Shown here in pieces: positions 8,175 through 17,674 of a stretch of 64,000 nucleotides of DNA. The DNA comes from Bradyrhizobium sp. CCGB01 (GTDB taxonomy: Bacteria > Pseudomonadota > Alphaproteobacteria > Rhizobiales > Xanthobacteraceae). Each line of letters opens with the position of its first letter. The stretch's first letter is position 1. Both the position numbers and the translations under genes were made by a program. The notes under the pieces were generated by a model that searched no databases, was not told where the DNA came from, and saw only the letters and a program-made list of their open reading frames with translations. Where the stretch lies: assembly GCF_024199795.1 (NCBI RefSeq), contig NZ_JANADK010000001.1, forward strand, positions 3,100,001-3,164,000, in the 5' to 3' direction.

Positions 8175-9448
8175 CGCTTGCGCTGGGTTGCATCGCCGAC
8201 GACTATACCGGCGCCTCTGATCTCGCCAACACGCTGACACGCGCGGGCCTGCGCACCGTGCAGACCATCGGCGTGCCCGCGGACAATCTCGCGCTGCCCG
8301 AGGTGGACGCCGTCGTGGTGTCGCTGAAGAGCCGCTCGATCGAGGCCGGCCTTGCCGTGTCGCGCTCGCGCGCGGCGGAGACTTGGCTGCGCGGCCGCGG
8401 CGCGGGCCACGTGCTGTTCAAGATCTGCTCGACCTTCGATTCCACCGACGCCGGCAATATCGGCCCGGTGATGGACGCGCTGCGCGCCGATGGCGGCGAG
8501 GGCACCGTGCTGGTGACGCCGGCCTTCCCGGAGACCGGCCGCACCGTCTACCAGGGCAATTTGTTCGTCGGCGCCGTGCCGCTGAACGAGAGCCCGCTCA
8601 AGGACCATCCGCTCAATCCGATGCGCGATTCCGACCTGGTGCGCGTGCTGGCACGCCAGAGCAGGACGCAAGTGGGCCTGGTCGATCTTGCGACCGTCGC
8701 TCGCGGCGCGGAGGCCGTGCGCGCCAAGCTTGCCGAACTATCGGGCAAGGGCGTCGGTGCCGCCATCATCGATGCCGTGTTCGACCGCGACCTCGAGACC
8801 ATCGGTCTCGTTGCGGCCGAACATCGGCTGTCGGTCGGCGCCTCCGGCATCGGTCTCGGGCTGGCGCGCGCGCTGGTCTCGACGGGCAAGGTCAAGTCGG
8901 CCGCTGGCAGCGCCGGGTCGGACGCAGCCGTCGGCGGACCGGCGGCCTGTCTCGCCGGAAGTTGCTCACAGGCGACGCTTCAGCAGATCGCCAATGCCGA
9001 GCGCGCCATGGCGGTGCTCCATCTCGATCAGGACCGTATTCTTACGGGAGGGGACGAAGTGCAGCGTGCGATCGCCTGGGCCGGGCCGCGAATGGCTGAC
9101 GGTCCGGTCCTGATCGCGTCGAGCGCCACACCGGATCAGGTCGCCGCCTTGCAGGCGCGCCACGGCCGCGATGCGGCCGGTCACGCCATCGAGCAGGCGA
9201 TGGCCGACATTGCGGAAAACCTAGTGAAATCAGGTGTTCGGCGGCTGGTCGTGGCTGGCGGCGAGACCTCCGGCGCCGTCGTCGATCGCCTCGGGATTCC
9301 CGGCTTCCTGGTCGGCGCGGAGATCGCGGCCGGCGTTCCGGTGCTGCGTGCCGTCGGCGCTCAAGCAGGCGACATGTTGCTCGCGCTGAAGTCCGGAAAT
9401 TTCGGCGGGCCGGAGTTTTTCTCGGACGCGCTTGGGCTCATGCGCTGA
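8171..9448 (+). CDS. otnK: 3-oxo-tetronate kinase (DUF1537 family)
   Basis: ATP-dependent four-carbon acid-sugar kinase, 425 residues from GTG 8171. The protein opens LGCIADDYTGASDLANTL, the family's conserved N-terminal motif, has FKICSTFDSTDAGNIGPV in the middle, and ends with the nucleotide-binding LVVAGGETSGAVV and AGDMLLALKSGNFG motifs. It phosphorylates 3-oxo-tetronate to the 4-phosphate, which OtnC then decarboxylates. The four-base overlap with otnI sets the start; the same frame is open further upstream but that part lies inside otnI. Confidence 0.92.
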   Translation: MTLALGCIADDYTGASDLANTLTRAGLRTVQTIGVPADNLALPEVDAVVVSLKSRSIEAGLAVSRSRAAETWLRGRGAGHVLFKICSTFDSTDAGNIGPVMDALRADGGEGTVLVTPAFPETGRTVYQGNLFVGAVPLNESPLKDHPLNPMRDSDLVRVLARQSRTQVGLVDLATVARGAEAVRAKLAELSGKGVGAAIIDAVFDRDLETIGLVAAEHRLSVGASGIGLGLARALVSTGKVKSAAGSAGSDAAVGGPAACLAGSCSQATLQQIANAERAMAVLHLDQDRILTGGDEVQRAIAWAGPRMADGPVLIASSATPDQVAALQARHGRDAAGHAIEQAMADIAENLVKSGVRRLVVAGGETSGAVVDRLGIPGFLVGAEIAAGVPVLRAVGAQAGDMLLALKSGNFGGPEFFSDALGLMR

Positions 9449-9488
9449 GCGCAGGGCGTTTTTAGTCCCTCATTCACTTCTTTAAGGT

Positions 9489-9504
9489 TCCGTACTCGTA
9501 CGGA
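9489..9504. promoter_or_regulatory. Perfect inverted repeat upstream of chemoreceptor gene
   Basis: TCCGTAC-TC-GTACGGA is a perfect 7-bp inverted repeat with a 2-bp spacer, 110 bp before the chemoreceptor start, followed by an AT-richer stretch with GTTAAC. No terminator-like T run follows, so a protein-binding site is the simplest reading. The binding protein is unknown. Confidence 0.35.
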
Positions 9505-9614
9505 GTCGTAGTTAACAACTGCTCAGTTGCTTTGTTGTTGGATGTCGGCGCCGCTCCTTTTGGTTGATCCACCATTTCCGGACGCGCCATCGCGCCAACG
9601 CAAAGAGACAACTT

Positions 9615-11306
9615 ATGCTCGCCACCATCTCCATTCGCGCCAAGATCATCAGTGTTGTGGCGTTCCTGCTGGTCGCGATGGCCGGCATGGGCCTGTTCGC
9701 CGTCATGAAAATGCGGTCGATGAATGCCAATACGACAGACATCACCACGAGCTGGATGCCCAGCGTCCGCGTGCTCGGCGAGCTCCGCGCCAGTGTGATC
9801 ACCTATCGCAACGTGGTGCGCCAGCACATGCTGGCCGAGACCCTCGAGGAGAAGCTCACCAACGAAAAGACCGCCGGCACCGTGCTGGAGGCTCTCGCCA
9901 AGGCCCGCAAGGCTTACGAGCCGATGATCACCTCGCCCGAGGAGCGGAGGCTTTATGGCGAATGGGCCAAGCTCTGGGACGACTACAAGAAGGGGACCGA
10001 AGAGGTCTTTGCGCTGTCTCGCAAGGAGGCCGGCAAGGTCCCGCATGACGCCCAGGAGCTGAACACCAAGACGGTCAACAAGATCGGCCTTGCGTCGGAT
10101 GAGGTCCTGATGAAGGACATCGAGCTCAACACCAGGGGTGGCGATCAGGCGGCGCAGGACGCTGCGGACAGCTACTACTATGCCTTCATGCTGGTCTCGC
10201 TCATTCTCGGCGCCGCGGTCATCATCGGGATCGGCGTCGGCTTCTACCTCGTCCACGACGTGTCCAGCGGCATCAACTCGATCATCGAGCCGATGCAGGC
10301 GCTCGGCAAGGGCGACCTCTCCGCCGAAGTCCCGCATCGCGGCGAGAAGACCGAGATCGGCGCCATGGCGGACGTGCTCCAGATCTTCAAGGAGGCGCTG
10401 ATCGCCAAGAAGGCCGCCGACGAGGCTGCCGCGGCCGATGCCGAGGCCAAGATCGAGCGCGGCCGCCGCGTCGACAGCATCACCCGCGATTTCGAAACGA
10501 TGATCGGCGAGATCGTCCAGACCGTGTCCTCGGCCTCGACCCAGTTAGAGGCCTCCGCCTCGACGCTGACGTCGACCGCCGACCGTTCCCAGCGGCTGGC
10601 GACCACGGTTGCCGGTGCTTCGGAGGAGGCCTCGACCAACGTGCAGTCGGTGGCCTCGGCCACCGAGGAGATGGCTTCGTCGGTGGGCGAGATCAGCCGC
10701 CAGGTGCAGGAATCGGCCCGTATGGCAGGCGATGCCGTCGGCCAGGCTCGTGCCACCACCGAGCGCGTCAGCGAGCTGTCCAAGGCGGCTTCCCGCATCG
10801 GCGACGTCGTCGAGCTGATCAACACCATCGCCGGCCAGACCAACCTGCTGGCGCTGAACGCCACCATCGAGGCGGCGCGTGCCGGTGAAGCCGGCCGCGG
10901 CTTCGCGGTGGTCGCCTCCGAGGTGAAGGCGCTCGCCGAGCAGACCGCCAAGGCGACCGGCGAGATCGGCCAGCAGATCTCCGGCATCCAGGCGGCGACC
11001 AACGACTCGGTCGGCGCCATCAAGGAGATCTCCTCGACCATCGAGCGTCTCTCCGAGATCTCGTCGGCGATTGCCGCCGCGGTGGAAGAGCAGGGCGCAG
11101 CGACCCAGGAGATCGCCCGCAACGTGCAGCAGGCCGCGCAGGGCACCCAGCAGGTCTCGTCCAACATCACCGATGTGCAACGCGGTGCGACCGAGACGGG
11201 CACGGCCTCCTCGCAGGTGCTCTCGGCAGCGCAGATGCTGTCCAACGACTCGAGCCGGCTCAAGACCGAGGTCAGCAAGTTCCTGACCAACGTCCGCGCG
11301 GCGTAA
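9615..11306 (+). CDS. Methyl-accepting chemotaxis protein
   Basis: Chemoreceptor of 563 residues. Transmembrane helices lie at about residues 10-30 and 189-213, with a roughly 160-residue periplasmic four-helix-bundle-like sensor between them. A HAMP segment follows to about residue 267, then a long coiled coil with the highly conserved hairpin tip [19 protein letters not shown] and [16 protein letters not shown]. There is no C-terminal pentapeptide for CheR tethering. Start at ATG 9615 because the protein then begins directly with the membrane anchor. It should signal to CheA/CheW; its ligand is unknown. A rho-independent terminator follows 27 bp after the stop. Confidence 0.93.
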   Translation: MLATISIRAKIISVVAFLLVAMAGMGLFAVMKMRSMNANTTDITTSWMPSVRVLGELRASVITYRNVVRQHMLAETLEEKLTNEKTAGTVLEALAKARKAYEPMITSPEERRLYGEWAKLWDDYKKGTEEVFALSRKEAGKVPHDAQELNTKTVNKIGLASDEVLMKDIELNTRGGDQAAQDAADSYYYAFMLVSLILGAAVIIGIGVGFYLVHDVSSGINSIIEPMQALGKGDLSAEVPHRGEKTEIGAMADVLQIFKEALIAKKAADEAAAADAEAKIERGRRVDSITRDFETMIGEIVQTVSSASTQLEASASTLTSTADRSQRLATTVAGASEEASTNVQSVASATEEMASSVGEISRQVQESARMAGDAVGQARATTERVSELSKAASRIGDVVELINTIAGQTNLLALNATIEAARAGEAGRGFAVVASEVKALAEQTAKATGEIGQQISGIQAATNDSVGAIKEISSTIERLSEISSAIAAAVEEQGAATQEIARNVQQAAQGTQQVSSNITDVQRGATETGTASSQVLSAAQMLSNDSSRLKTEVSKFLTNVRAA

Positions 11307-11332
11307 ACTGGAAAACGGATCGCAGTTTGGAA

Positions 11333-11359
11333 AGCGGCGCCTCCGGGCGCCGCTTTTTT
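11333..11359 (+). terminator. Rho-independent terminator after chemoreceptor gene
   Basis: AGCGGCGCC (11333-11341), a TCCG loop and GGCGCCGCT (11346-11354) form a perfect 9-bp stem ending in a run of six T. It lies 27 bp after the stop codon at 11306. Confidence 0.9.
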
Positions 11360-11554
11360 ACGTGGGTGTAAGCCATTGCTGTAATCTCCGGGCAGAGGCT
11401 GCATATCTGGAATGCGATTTTCGCGGTGCGATAGCAGGGAAGTGACCGGGTGTGACGGCGCCGCCGTTGGCCATTTCAGCAGGGTTCGGGTAAATCAGCC
11501 TCAGGAACCCGTGGGGCGTGTTCCCTGTCCCCCGATTTTGGAATTGCCTGACGA

Positions 11555-14500
11555 ATGATTGCTCTGGTCCGTATTGCCCTGAGCCGGCCCTACACGTTTG
11601 TCGTGCTCGCGCTGCTGCTCCTGATCATCGGACCGCTGGCCGCGCTGCGGACGCCGACCGACATCTTCCCGGACATCCGCATCCCCGTGATCGGGGTGGT
11701 CTGGCAGTACACCGGGCTGCCGCCGGACCAGATGTCCGGCCGCATCACCACGCCGTTCCAGCGCGCGCTGACGACGACGGTCAACGACATCGAGCACATC
11801 ACCGCCAACTCCTATAACGGCTTTGGCATCATCAAGATCTTCTTCCAGCCGAACGTCGACATCCGCACCGCCAATGCCCAGGTCACCGCGATCTCGCAGA
11901 CGCTGCTCAAGCAGATGCCGCCGGGCGCAACGCCGCCTCTGATCCTGAACTACTCCGCCTCGACCGTGCCGATCATCCAGGTCGCGCTGTCGGGCGACGG
12001 CCTGACCGAGCAGAACCTCGCCGACATCGGCATCAACCAGCTCCGTACGCCGCTGGTCACCGTGCCCGGCGCGGCGATCCCCTATCCGTTCGGCGGCAAG
12101 CAGCGCCAGGTCCAGATCGACCTCGATCCGACGGCGCTCCAGGCCCGCGGCCTGTCCGGCCAGGACGTCGCCAATGCGCTCGCCGCGCAGAACCTGATCA
12201 CGCCGGTCGGCACCCAGAAGATCGGCACCTTCGAGTACAACATCCAGCTCAACAACTCGCCGCTTCGGATCGACGAGCTCGGCAATCTGCCGATCAGGAC
12301 CGTCAACGGCGCGATGGTCTATGTGCGCGACGTCGCGACCGTGCGCGACGGCAATCCGCCGCAGACCAACATCGTGCATGTCGACGGCAACCGCTCGGTG
12401 CTGATGATGGTGCTGAAGGCGGGCGCGACCTCGACGCTCGACATCATCGCCGGCATCAAGCAGAAGGTGATCGACGTCAAGGACCAGCTGCCGGACGCGC
12501 TGAAGATCGGCTTCATCGGCGACCAGTCGGTATTCGTCCGCGGCGCCATCGAGGGCGTCGCCTTCGAAGGCGTGATCGCGGCGCTGCTCACCAGCGTCAT
12601 GATCCTGCTGTTCCTCGGCAGCTGGCGCTCGACCATCATCATCGCCGTCTCGATTCCGCTGTCGGTGCTCGGCGCCATCATCATGCTGTCGGCGATCGGC
12701 GAGACGCTGAACATCATGACGCTCGGCGGCCTCGCGCTCGCAGTCGGCATCCTCGTCGACGACGCCACCGTCACCATCGAGAACATCAACTACCATCTGG
12801 AGCAGGGCAAGCCGGTCGAGCAGTCGATCCTCGACGGCGCCAACCAGATCGTGACGCCGGCCTTCGTCTCGCTGCTCTGCATCTGCATCGTGTTTGTGCC
12901 GATGTTCTTCCTCACCGGCGTCGCGCGCTTCCTGTTCGTGCCGATGGCCGAAGCGGTGATGTTCGCGATGATCTGGTCGTTCATCCTGTCGCGCACGCTG
13001 GTGCCGACCATGGCGAATTACCTGCTGAAACCGCATGTCCATCACGAGGGCCCGCCGCCGAAATCGCGCAATCCGCTGGTCTGGTTCCAACGCGGCTTCG
13101 AGAAGCGGTTCGAGCGCATCCGCGGCGGCTACCACAATTTGCTGGGGCTCGCGCTCGCGCACCGGGCGGTGTTCGTGATCGGCTTCCTCTGCGTGGTCGG
13201 CGCGTCCTTCGCGCTGGTGCCGTTCCTGGGGCGCAACTTCTTTCCGGCCGTCGATGCCGGCAACATCCTGATGCATGTCCGCACCCAGGTCGGCACGCGG
13301 GTCGAGGAGACCGCCAACCAGCTCGCGGATGTGCAGAAGGCGGTCCGCAAGCTGATCCCGGGCGAGATCGAGACCATGACCGACAACATCGGCATGCCGA
13401 TCTCTGGCATCAACATGACCTACAACAACACCGGCGTGATCGGCCCGCAGGACGGCGACATCCAGATCAAGCTGAAGGAAGGCCACAAGCCTACGGAAGA
13501 GCACGTGCGCGTGCTGCGTGAGCAGCTGCCGCGGCTGTTCCCCGGCGTCAGCTTCGCGTTCCTGCCGGCCGACATCGTCAGCCAGATCCTGAACTTCGGC
13601 GCGCCGGCCCCGATCGACCTGCAGATCCGCGGCGCCAATCTCAGCGCCAACTTCGCTTACGCCAACAACCTGCTGGCAAAGGTCCGCAAGATTCCGGGCG
13701 TTGCCGATGCGCGCATCCAGCAGTCGCCGAACAACCCGACCTTCAACATCGACGTCGACCGCACCCGCGCGCAATATGTCGGCCTGACCGAGCGCGATGT
13801 CACCAACAGCCTTGTGGTCAATCTCGCCGGCTCCTCGCAGGTGGCGCCGACCTACTATCTCAATCCTGACAACGGCGTGTCCTACTCGATCGTGATGCAG
13901 ACGCCGCAATACCAGATCGACTCGCTCAGCGCGCTCCAGACGCTGCCGATCACGGCCGCCGGCAATGCGCAGTCGCCGATCCTCGGCGGCATCGCCGACA
14001 TCAAGCGCTCGACCTCGAGCGCGGTGGTGTCGCAATACGACATCCAGTCGATGGTGCAGATCTTTGCCACGACCTCGGGCCGCGACCTCGGCGCGGTCGC
14101 CGCCGACATCCGCCAGGTGATCGCCGACACCGCCAAGGAGGTGCCGAAGGGCTCCTCCGTGGTGCTGCTCGGCCAGGTGCAGACCATGAACAGCGCCTTC
14201 ACCGGCCTGCTGTTCGGCCTGCTCGGGGCGGTCGTGCTGATCTACTTCCTGATCGTCGTGAACTTCCAGTCCTGGTCCGATCCGTTCGTGATCATCACGG
14301 CGCTGCCGGCCGCGCTCGCCGGCATCGTCTGGATGCTGTTCATGACCGAGACGACGCTGTCGGTGCCGGCGCTGACCGGCGCCATCATGTGCATGGGCGT
14401 TGCCACCGCCAACAGCGTGCTCGTGATCTCCTTCGCCCGCGAGCGCTACGAGGAGCTCGGCGATCCCATCGCAGCCGCGCTCGAAGCCGGCTTCGTCCGG

Positions 14501-14734
14501 TTCCGCCCCGTCCTGATGACCGCGCTCGCCATGATCATCGGCATGGCGCCGATGGCCCTGGGATTGGGCGAGGGCGGCGAGCAGAATGCGCCACTTGGCC
14601 GCGCCGTGATCGGCGGCCTGATTTTCGCAACTTTCGCCACGCTGATGTTTGTTCCCGTGGTGTTCAGTATGGTACACAAGAAACAAGGCGCCAAAGCCGC
14701 CGCCCCATTGGAGACCACGCATGTCGCCCACTGA
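11555..14734 (+). CDS. RND efflux transporter permease (AcrB/HAE1 family)
   Basis: Inner-membrane proton-driven efflux pump of 1059 residues, the usual family length. The first helix starts near residue 10, two large periplasmic loops follow helices 1 and 7, and the proton-relay aspartates are in ALAVGILVDDATVTIENI. The second half repeats the architecture (LLFGLLGAVVLIYFLI and PALTGAIMCMGVATANSVLV), and LGEGGEQNAPLGRAVIGGL closes the protein. Its stop overlaps the adaptor gene by 14 bases, so the two are made together. Here the permease precedes the adaptor, the reverse of the common order, and no outer-membrane channel gene is nearby. Substrates are unknown. Confidence 0.93.
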   Translation: MIALVRIALSRPYTFVVLALLLLIIGPLAALRTPTDIFPDIRIPVIGVVWQYTGLPPDQMSGRITTPFQRALTTTVNDIEHITANSYNGFGIIKIFFQPNVDIRTANAQVTAISQTLLKQMPPGATPPLILNYSASTVPIIQVALSGDGLTEQNLADIGINQLRTPLVTVPGAAIPYPFGGKQRQVQIDLDPTALQARGLSGQDVANALAAQNLITPVGTQKIGTFEYNIQLNNSPLRIDELGNLPIRTVNGAMVYVRDVATVRDGNPPQTNIVHVDGNRSVLMMVLKAGATSTLDIIAGIKQKVIDVKDQLPDALKIGFIGDQSVFVRGAIEGVAFEGVIAALLTSVMILLFLGSWRSTIIIAVSIPLSVLGAIIMLSAIGETLNIMTLGGLALAVGILVDDATVTIENINYHLEQGKPVEQSILDGANQIVTPAFVSLLCICIVFVPMFFLTGVARFLFVPMAEAVMFAMIWSFILSRTLVPTMANYLLKPHVHHEGPPPKSRNPLVWFQRGFEKRFERIRGGYHNLLGLALAHRAVFVIGFLCVVGASFALVPFLGRNFFPAVDAGNILMHVRTQVGTRVEETANQLADVQKAVRKLIPGEIETMTDNIGMPISGINMTYNNTGVIGPQDGDIQIKLKEGHKPTEEHVRVLREQLPRLFPGVSFAFLPADIVSQILNFGAPAPIDLQIRGANLSANFAYANNLLAKVRKIPGVADARIQQSPNNPTFNIDVDRTRAQYVGLTERDVTNSLVVNLAGSSQVAPTYYLNPDNGVSYSIVMQTPQYQIDSLSALQTLPITAAGNAQSPILGGIADIKRSTSSAVVSQYDIQSMVQIFATTSGRDLGAVAADIRQVIADTAKEVPKGSSVVLLGQVQTMNSAFTGLLFGLLGAVVLIYFLIVVNFQSWSDPFVIITALPAALAGIVWMLFMTETTLSVPALTGAIMCMGVATANSVLVISFARERYEELGDPIAAALEAGFVRFRPVLMTALAMIIGMAPMALGLGEGGEQNAPLGRAVIGGLIFATFATLMFVPVVFSMVHKKQGAKAAAPLETTHVAH

Positions 14735-15917
14735 ACCCCGCTCCCCGGTGTCGCACCGGAAACTGGGCATCTTCGGCGTGGTGGCGCTGATTGCGGCAGG
14801 CCTTGTCGTGGGCACCGGCATTCGCGCCCGTGAGGAGCAGGGCTCCAAGCTGAAGGAATGGACCGACGATCAGGCCGTTCCGAGTGTCGCGGTGACCTTG
14901 CCCAACGCCAAGGCTCTCAATTCGACCATCGACCTGCCGGGCCGCCTCGAAGCCTATTACCGCGCGCCGATCTTCGCCCGCGTCCCCGGTTACCTGAAGA
15001 GCTGGAGCGCCGACATCGGCGCGCGCGTCAAGGCCGGGCAGGTGATCGCCGAGATCGAGGCGCCCGACCTCGATCAGCAGCTCTTGCAGGCCCGCGCTGA
15101 TCTCGCCAGCCAGCAGGCCAGCGCAAGGCTGTCGGAAGCGACCCTCAACCGCCGCAAGACGCTGGTCGCCTCCAACTTCGTCTCGGCGCAGGAAATCGAC
15201 GAGCGCACCGCCGATCTCTCCAACAAGAACGCGGCGGTTCGCTCGGGCCAGGCCAATGTCGAGCGCCTGGAAGCGCTGGCCGGCTACAAGAAGATCACCG
15301 CGCCATTCGACGGCGTGGTCACGGCGCGCGACACCGACGTCGGTGCGCTGATCAATTCCGGCGGTGGCTCGGGCCCGGCGATGTTCGTGGTCTCGGATAT
15401 CACCAAGCTCCGCGTCTACATCAACGTTCCCCAGAACTACGTTCCGGCGATCAAGATGGGCGCCAAGGCCATCATCGCGCTGCCGGAATATCCGAACCGG
15501 ACGTTCCAGGCGACGGTGGAGGCCTCGTCGCAGGCCGTTGACGTCGCCTCGGGAACCACGCGCATGCAGCTCGGGCTGGACAACACCTCGGGCGAGCTGA
15601 TGCCCGGCGGCTATGCCAGCGTTAAGCTCAGCCTGCAGCGCGACTCCGCGCCGCTCAGCATTCCCGCCAGCGCTCTCATTTTCAACGGCAGCGGCCTGCG
15701 CGTCGCAACGGTCGGCGTGGACGACAAGGTGCTGTTCAAGCCGGTGACCATCGCCCGCGACCTCGGCCGCGAGATCGAGCTCGCCTCGGGGATTGCCGCG
15801 GACGACCGCGTCATCACCGCCCCACCGGACGGCCTCTCCGACGGCGATGCCGTCCGCGTCGTCGGCGCCAAGGGCAAGCCAGCGACGGCGTCGGAGAAGC
15901 AGGCGCCGAAGAGCTAG
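14721..15917 (+). CDS. RND efflux periplasmic adaptor subunit (HlyD/MFP family)
   Basis: Membrane-fusion protein of 398 residues from ATG 14721. A hydrophobic anchor lies near residues 15-36, and a lipoyl-like segment starts at YYRAPIFARVPGYLKSW. A coiled-coil hairpin (DQQLLQARADLASQQASARL onward) and the second lipoyl half KKITAPFDGVVTARDTDVG follow, then a beta-barrel and the C-terminal membrane-proximal domain. It links the RND pump to an outer-membrane channel. The start overlaps the pump gene by 14 bases. The C-terminus ends in a lysine-rich tail next to a palindromic repeat. Confidence 0.92.
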   Translation: MSPTEPRSPVSHRKLGIFGVVALIAAGLVVGTGIRAREEQGSKLKEWTDDQAVPSVAVTLPNAKALNSTIDLPGRLEAYYRAPIFARVPGYLKSWSADIGARVKAGQVIAEIEAPDLDQQLLQARADLASQQASARLSEATLNRRKTLVASNFVSAQEIDERTADLSNKNAAVRSGQANVERLEALAGYKKITAPFDGVVTARDTDVGALINSGGGSGPAMFVVSDITKLRVYINVPQNYVPAIKMGAKAIIALPEYPNRTFQATVEASSQAVDVASGTTRMQLGLDNTSGELMPGGYASVKLSLQRDSAPLSIPASALIFNGSGLRVATVGVDDKVLFKPVTIARDLGREIELASGIAADDRVITAPPDGLSDGDAVRVVGAKGKPATASEKQAPKS

Positions 15918-15925
15918 GCGGTCTT

Positions 15926-16017
15926 GTAGGGTGGGCAAAGGCGCTCTTGCGCCGTGCCCACCATCACTTTCGTGATCGTGGTTGGATGGTGGGCACGCTT
16001 CGCTTTGCCCACCCTAC
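15926..16017. repeat. Palindromic repeat family B, copy 2
   Basis: GTAGGGTGGGCAAAG ends and GCGCCGTGCCCACCAT inner arms, 8 bp after the adaptor stop and 5 bp from the stop of the convergent thiolase-fold gene. Confidence 0.85.
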
Positions 16018-16022
16018 GATAC

Positions 16023-17531
16023 TTACGCTACCCGCCACTCCGGCACGCCATCCGCGGCCATCTTGACCTCGCCGAGCGAGCCCACCGGCGTCTTGTCCAT
16101 ATTCAGCAGATGCGCCAGCGTCGCCGTGTCGCTCGCGGCAATCCGCGCCAGCGTGCGCCGGTCATCTTCCGTGCGCAGCATCACCACGCCGTGCTCGACA
16201 TCGCCGCCACGGCCATAGAGCACGGTAAAGCTCTCGACCTTGGCCTTGCCGCTCGGCTCCGTGACGAACTCCGGCACCGCGCGCTTGTTGCGGTCGGCTT
16301 CCGCCTGCACGCTCGTCTCCTGCGTCAGGGCCTCGCGCGGCGGCGTCGTCGACACCACCAGCGCGTGGTGCTTGGTGACGAAGCCGCCCTGGCCGTAAAG
16401 CAGGCCGAGCTTCGCGCCCTCACGCAGGCGCCGCACCATCGCGCAGGCCGCATGCGTCATGTAGGTGTTGAGCGGCGCGCCGAAGAAGGTGAGGCCGCCG
16501 GTGACGGTCGGCTGCACGTCGGCGGAAAGGCCCAGCGTGCGCCGTGCCATCTTGGGCACGCAGGGGAAGCAGCTGTAGAGCTCGATCGCGTCGAACTTCC
16601 TGCCGTCGCCGCCGGCGAGGTCCATCACCGCTTTCAGCACCGCGTTCTGCGGGTGGCTCTCGTAAAACTGGTCGCGCAGGAGATAGTCGCGCGGCTCCTC
16701 CGCCGAGGCGCCGCCGAGCAGATAAACCAGCTTGTCCTCCGCGATGCCGAGCGCGCGCGCCTTGGCGAGGCTGGTCAGCAGCAGCGCGCCGCCCATGTTG
16801 ACGCTGGGATTGGCGACCATGAGCTTGTTGTAGGGCCACGCGATCAGCCGGTTGTCCGCGGTCGGCGTCGTGATCTCGTCCGGCGCATAGCGCCGGCTCA
16901 GCCAGGCGTTGGGATTTTGGGCGGCGGCTTGCGAATAGCGCGACCACAGCGTGCCTGACTCCGCCATCGCTTCGCGTGGCGTCTGGCCCCAATGCGCGGA
17001 GGAGGCGGCCTCGTAGAAGGGATAAACGGTCACAGGGCGGAACACGCCGAGCTTCACGGCAAGCGGCTTCTGGAACGCCGCACCGCGCTTGGGCTCCTCG
17101 ACATCATGGGCGAACGGCGTCCACGGCAGTTTTGCGCCGGCGCGCTCCGCCTTTGTCGCGGTCGACTGCGCCTCCGCGCCGCAGATTGCCGCTACCGTGC
17201 ATTCACCGCGCGCGATGCGCTTTGCCGCCTCGTGAATGTAGCGGATCGGGCTCTCGCCACCGACCGGGCCGTAATAGCAATGCGCGGGCGCGATCCCGAG
17301 CCGCTGCGCCAGAAGCTTTTCCGGATCGCGATAGCGCCAGCTCAGGAAGTTGACGACATCGAGCGACTGCACCTCGCCAAGCAGTTTTGCGCCGGCATCC
17401 GCCTCGGCGCGCCGCAGCGCCTGTTCGAGCAGATCGAGCGGCTCGAGGCCTGCGGTGATCTCCTTGGGGCGGTCGACGATCTCGCCGATGCCGACGATGA
17501 CAGGGATGCGGTCAGGGGAAACGGTTGTCAT
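16023..17531 (-). CDS. Thiolase-fold protein (acetyl-CoA acetyltransferase-like), probably lacking the nucleophilic Cys
   Basis: A 502-residue thiolase-superfamily protein, longer than a typical 390-residue thiolase because of an extended C-terminal domain. It starts RIPVIVGIGEIVDRP and has the thiolase-like ICGAEAQST strand, NPSVNMGGALLLTS, CFPCVPK, and the histidine/glycine loops MTHAACAM and GQGGFVTKHHALV. Around the position where active thiolases carry the acylated cysteine, the local sequence is YYGPVGGESP, so ordinary thiolysis is doubtful. Such proteins occur in acyl-CoA and steroid-type catabolic clusters. It is on the same strand as the nitronate monooxygenase gene upstream of it. 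The reaction is not assigned. Confidence 0.82.
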   Translation of the reverse strand: MTTVSPDRIPVIVGIGEIVDRPKEITAGLEPLDLLEQALRRAEADAGAKLLGEVQSLDVVNFLSWRYRDPEKLLAQRLGIAPAHCYYGPVGGESPIRYIHEAAKRIARGECTVAAICGAEAQSTATKAERAGAKLPWTPFAHDVEEPKRGAAFQKPLAVKLGVFRPVTVYPFYEAASSAHWGQTPREAMAESGTLWSRYSQAAAQNPNAWLSRRYAPDEITTPTADNRLIAWPYNKLMVANPSVNMGGALLLTSLAKARALGIAEDKLVYLLGGASAEEPRDYLLRDQFYESHPQNAVLKAVMDLAGGDGRKFDAIELYSCFPCVPKMARRTLGLSADVQPTVTGGLTFFGAPLNTYMTHAACAMVRRLREGAKLGLLYGQGGFVTKHHALVVSTTPPREALTQETSVQAEADRNKRAVPEFVTEPSGKAKVESFTVLYGRGGDVEHGVVMLRTEDDRRTLARIAASDTATLAHLLNMDKTPVGSLGEVKMAADGVPEWRVA

Positions 17532-17566
17532 TGTTCTTGCTTCTTCGCTCTCTCAGAAATCACCGA

Positions 17567-17663
17567 CCTCATCCTGAGGAGCCCGCAAGGCAGGCGTCTC
17601 GAAGGATGGGCCGCGGGCCCTCATGGTTCGAGACGGCGCTTGCGCGCGTCCTCACCATGAGGG
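17567..17663. repeat. Palindromic repeat family C, copy 1
   Basis: CCTCATCCTGAGGAGC at one end and CCTCACCATGAGG at the other, with GTCTCGAAGGATG/GGTTCGAGACGGCGC inner arms. It lies 11 bp beyond the nitronate monooxygenase stop. A second copy is at 50932-51043. Confidence 0.82.
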
Positions 17664-17674
17664 GCTACACCATG

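Noticed and set aside
11501..14848. Very long open frame (1115 codons) on the minus strand opposite the RND pump gene
   Set aside because: Composition is dominated by Arg, Asp, Gly, His and Val with no domain; it mirrors third-position GC bias of the real gene on the plus strand.
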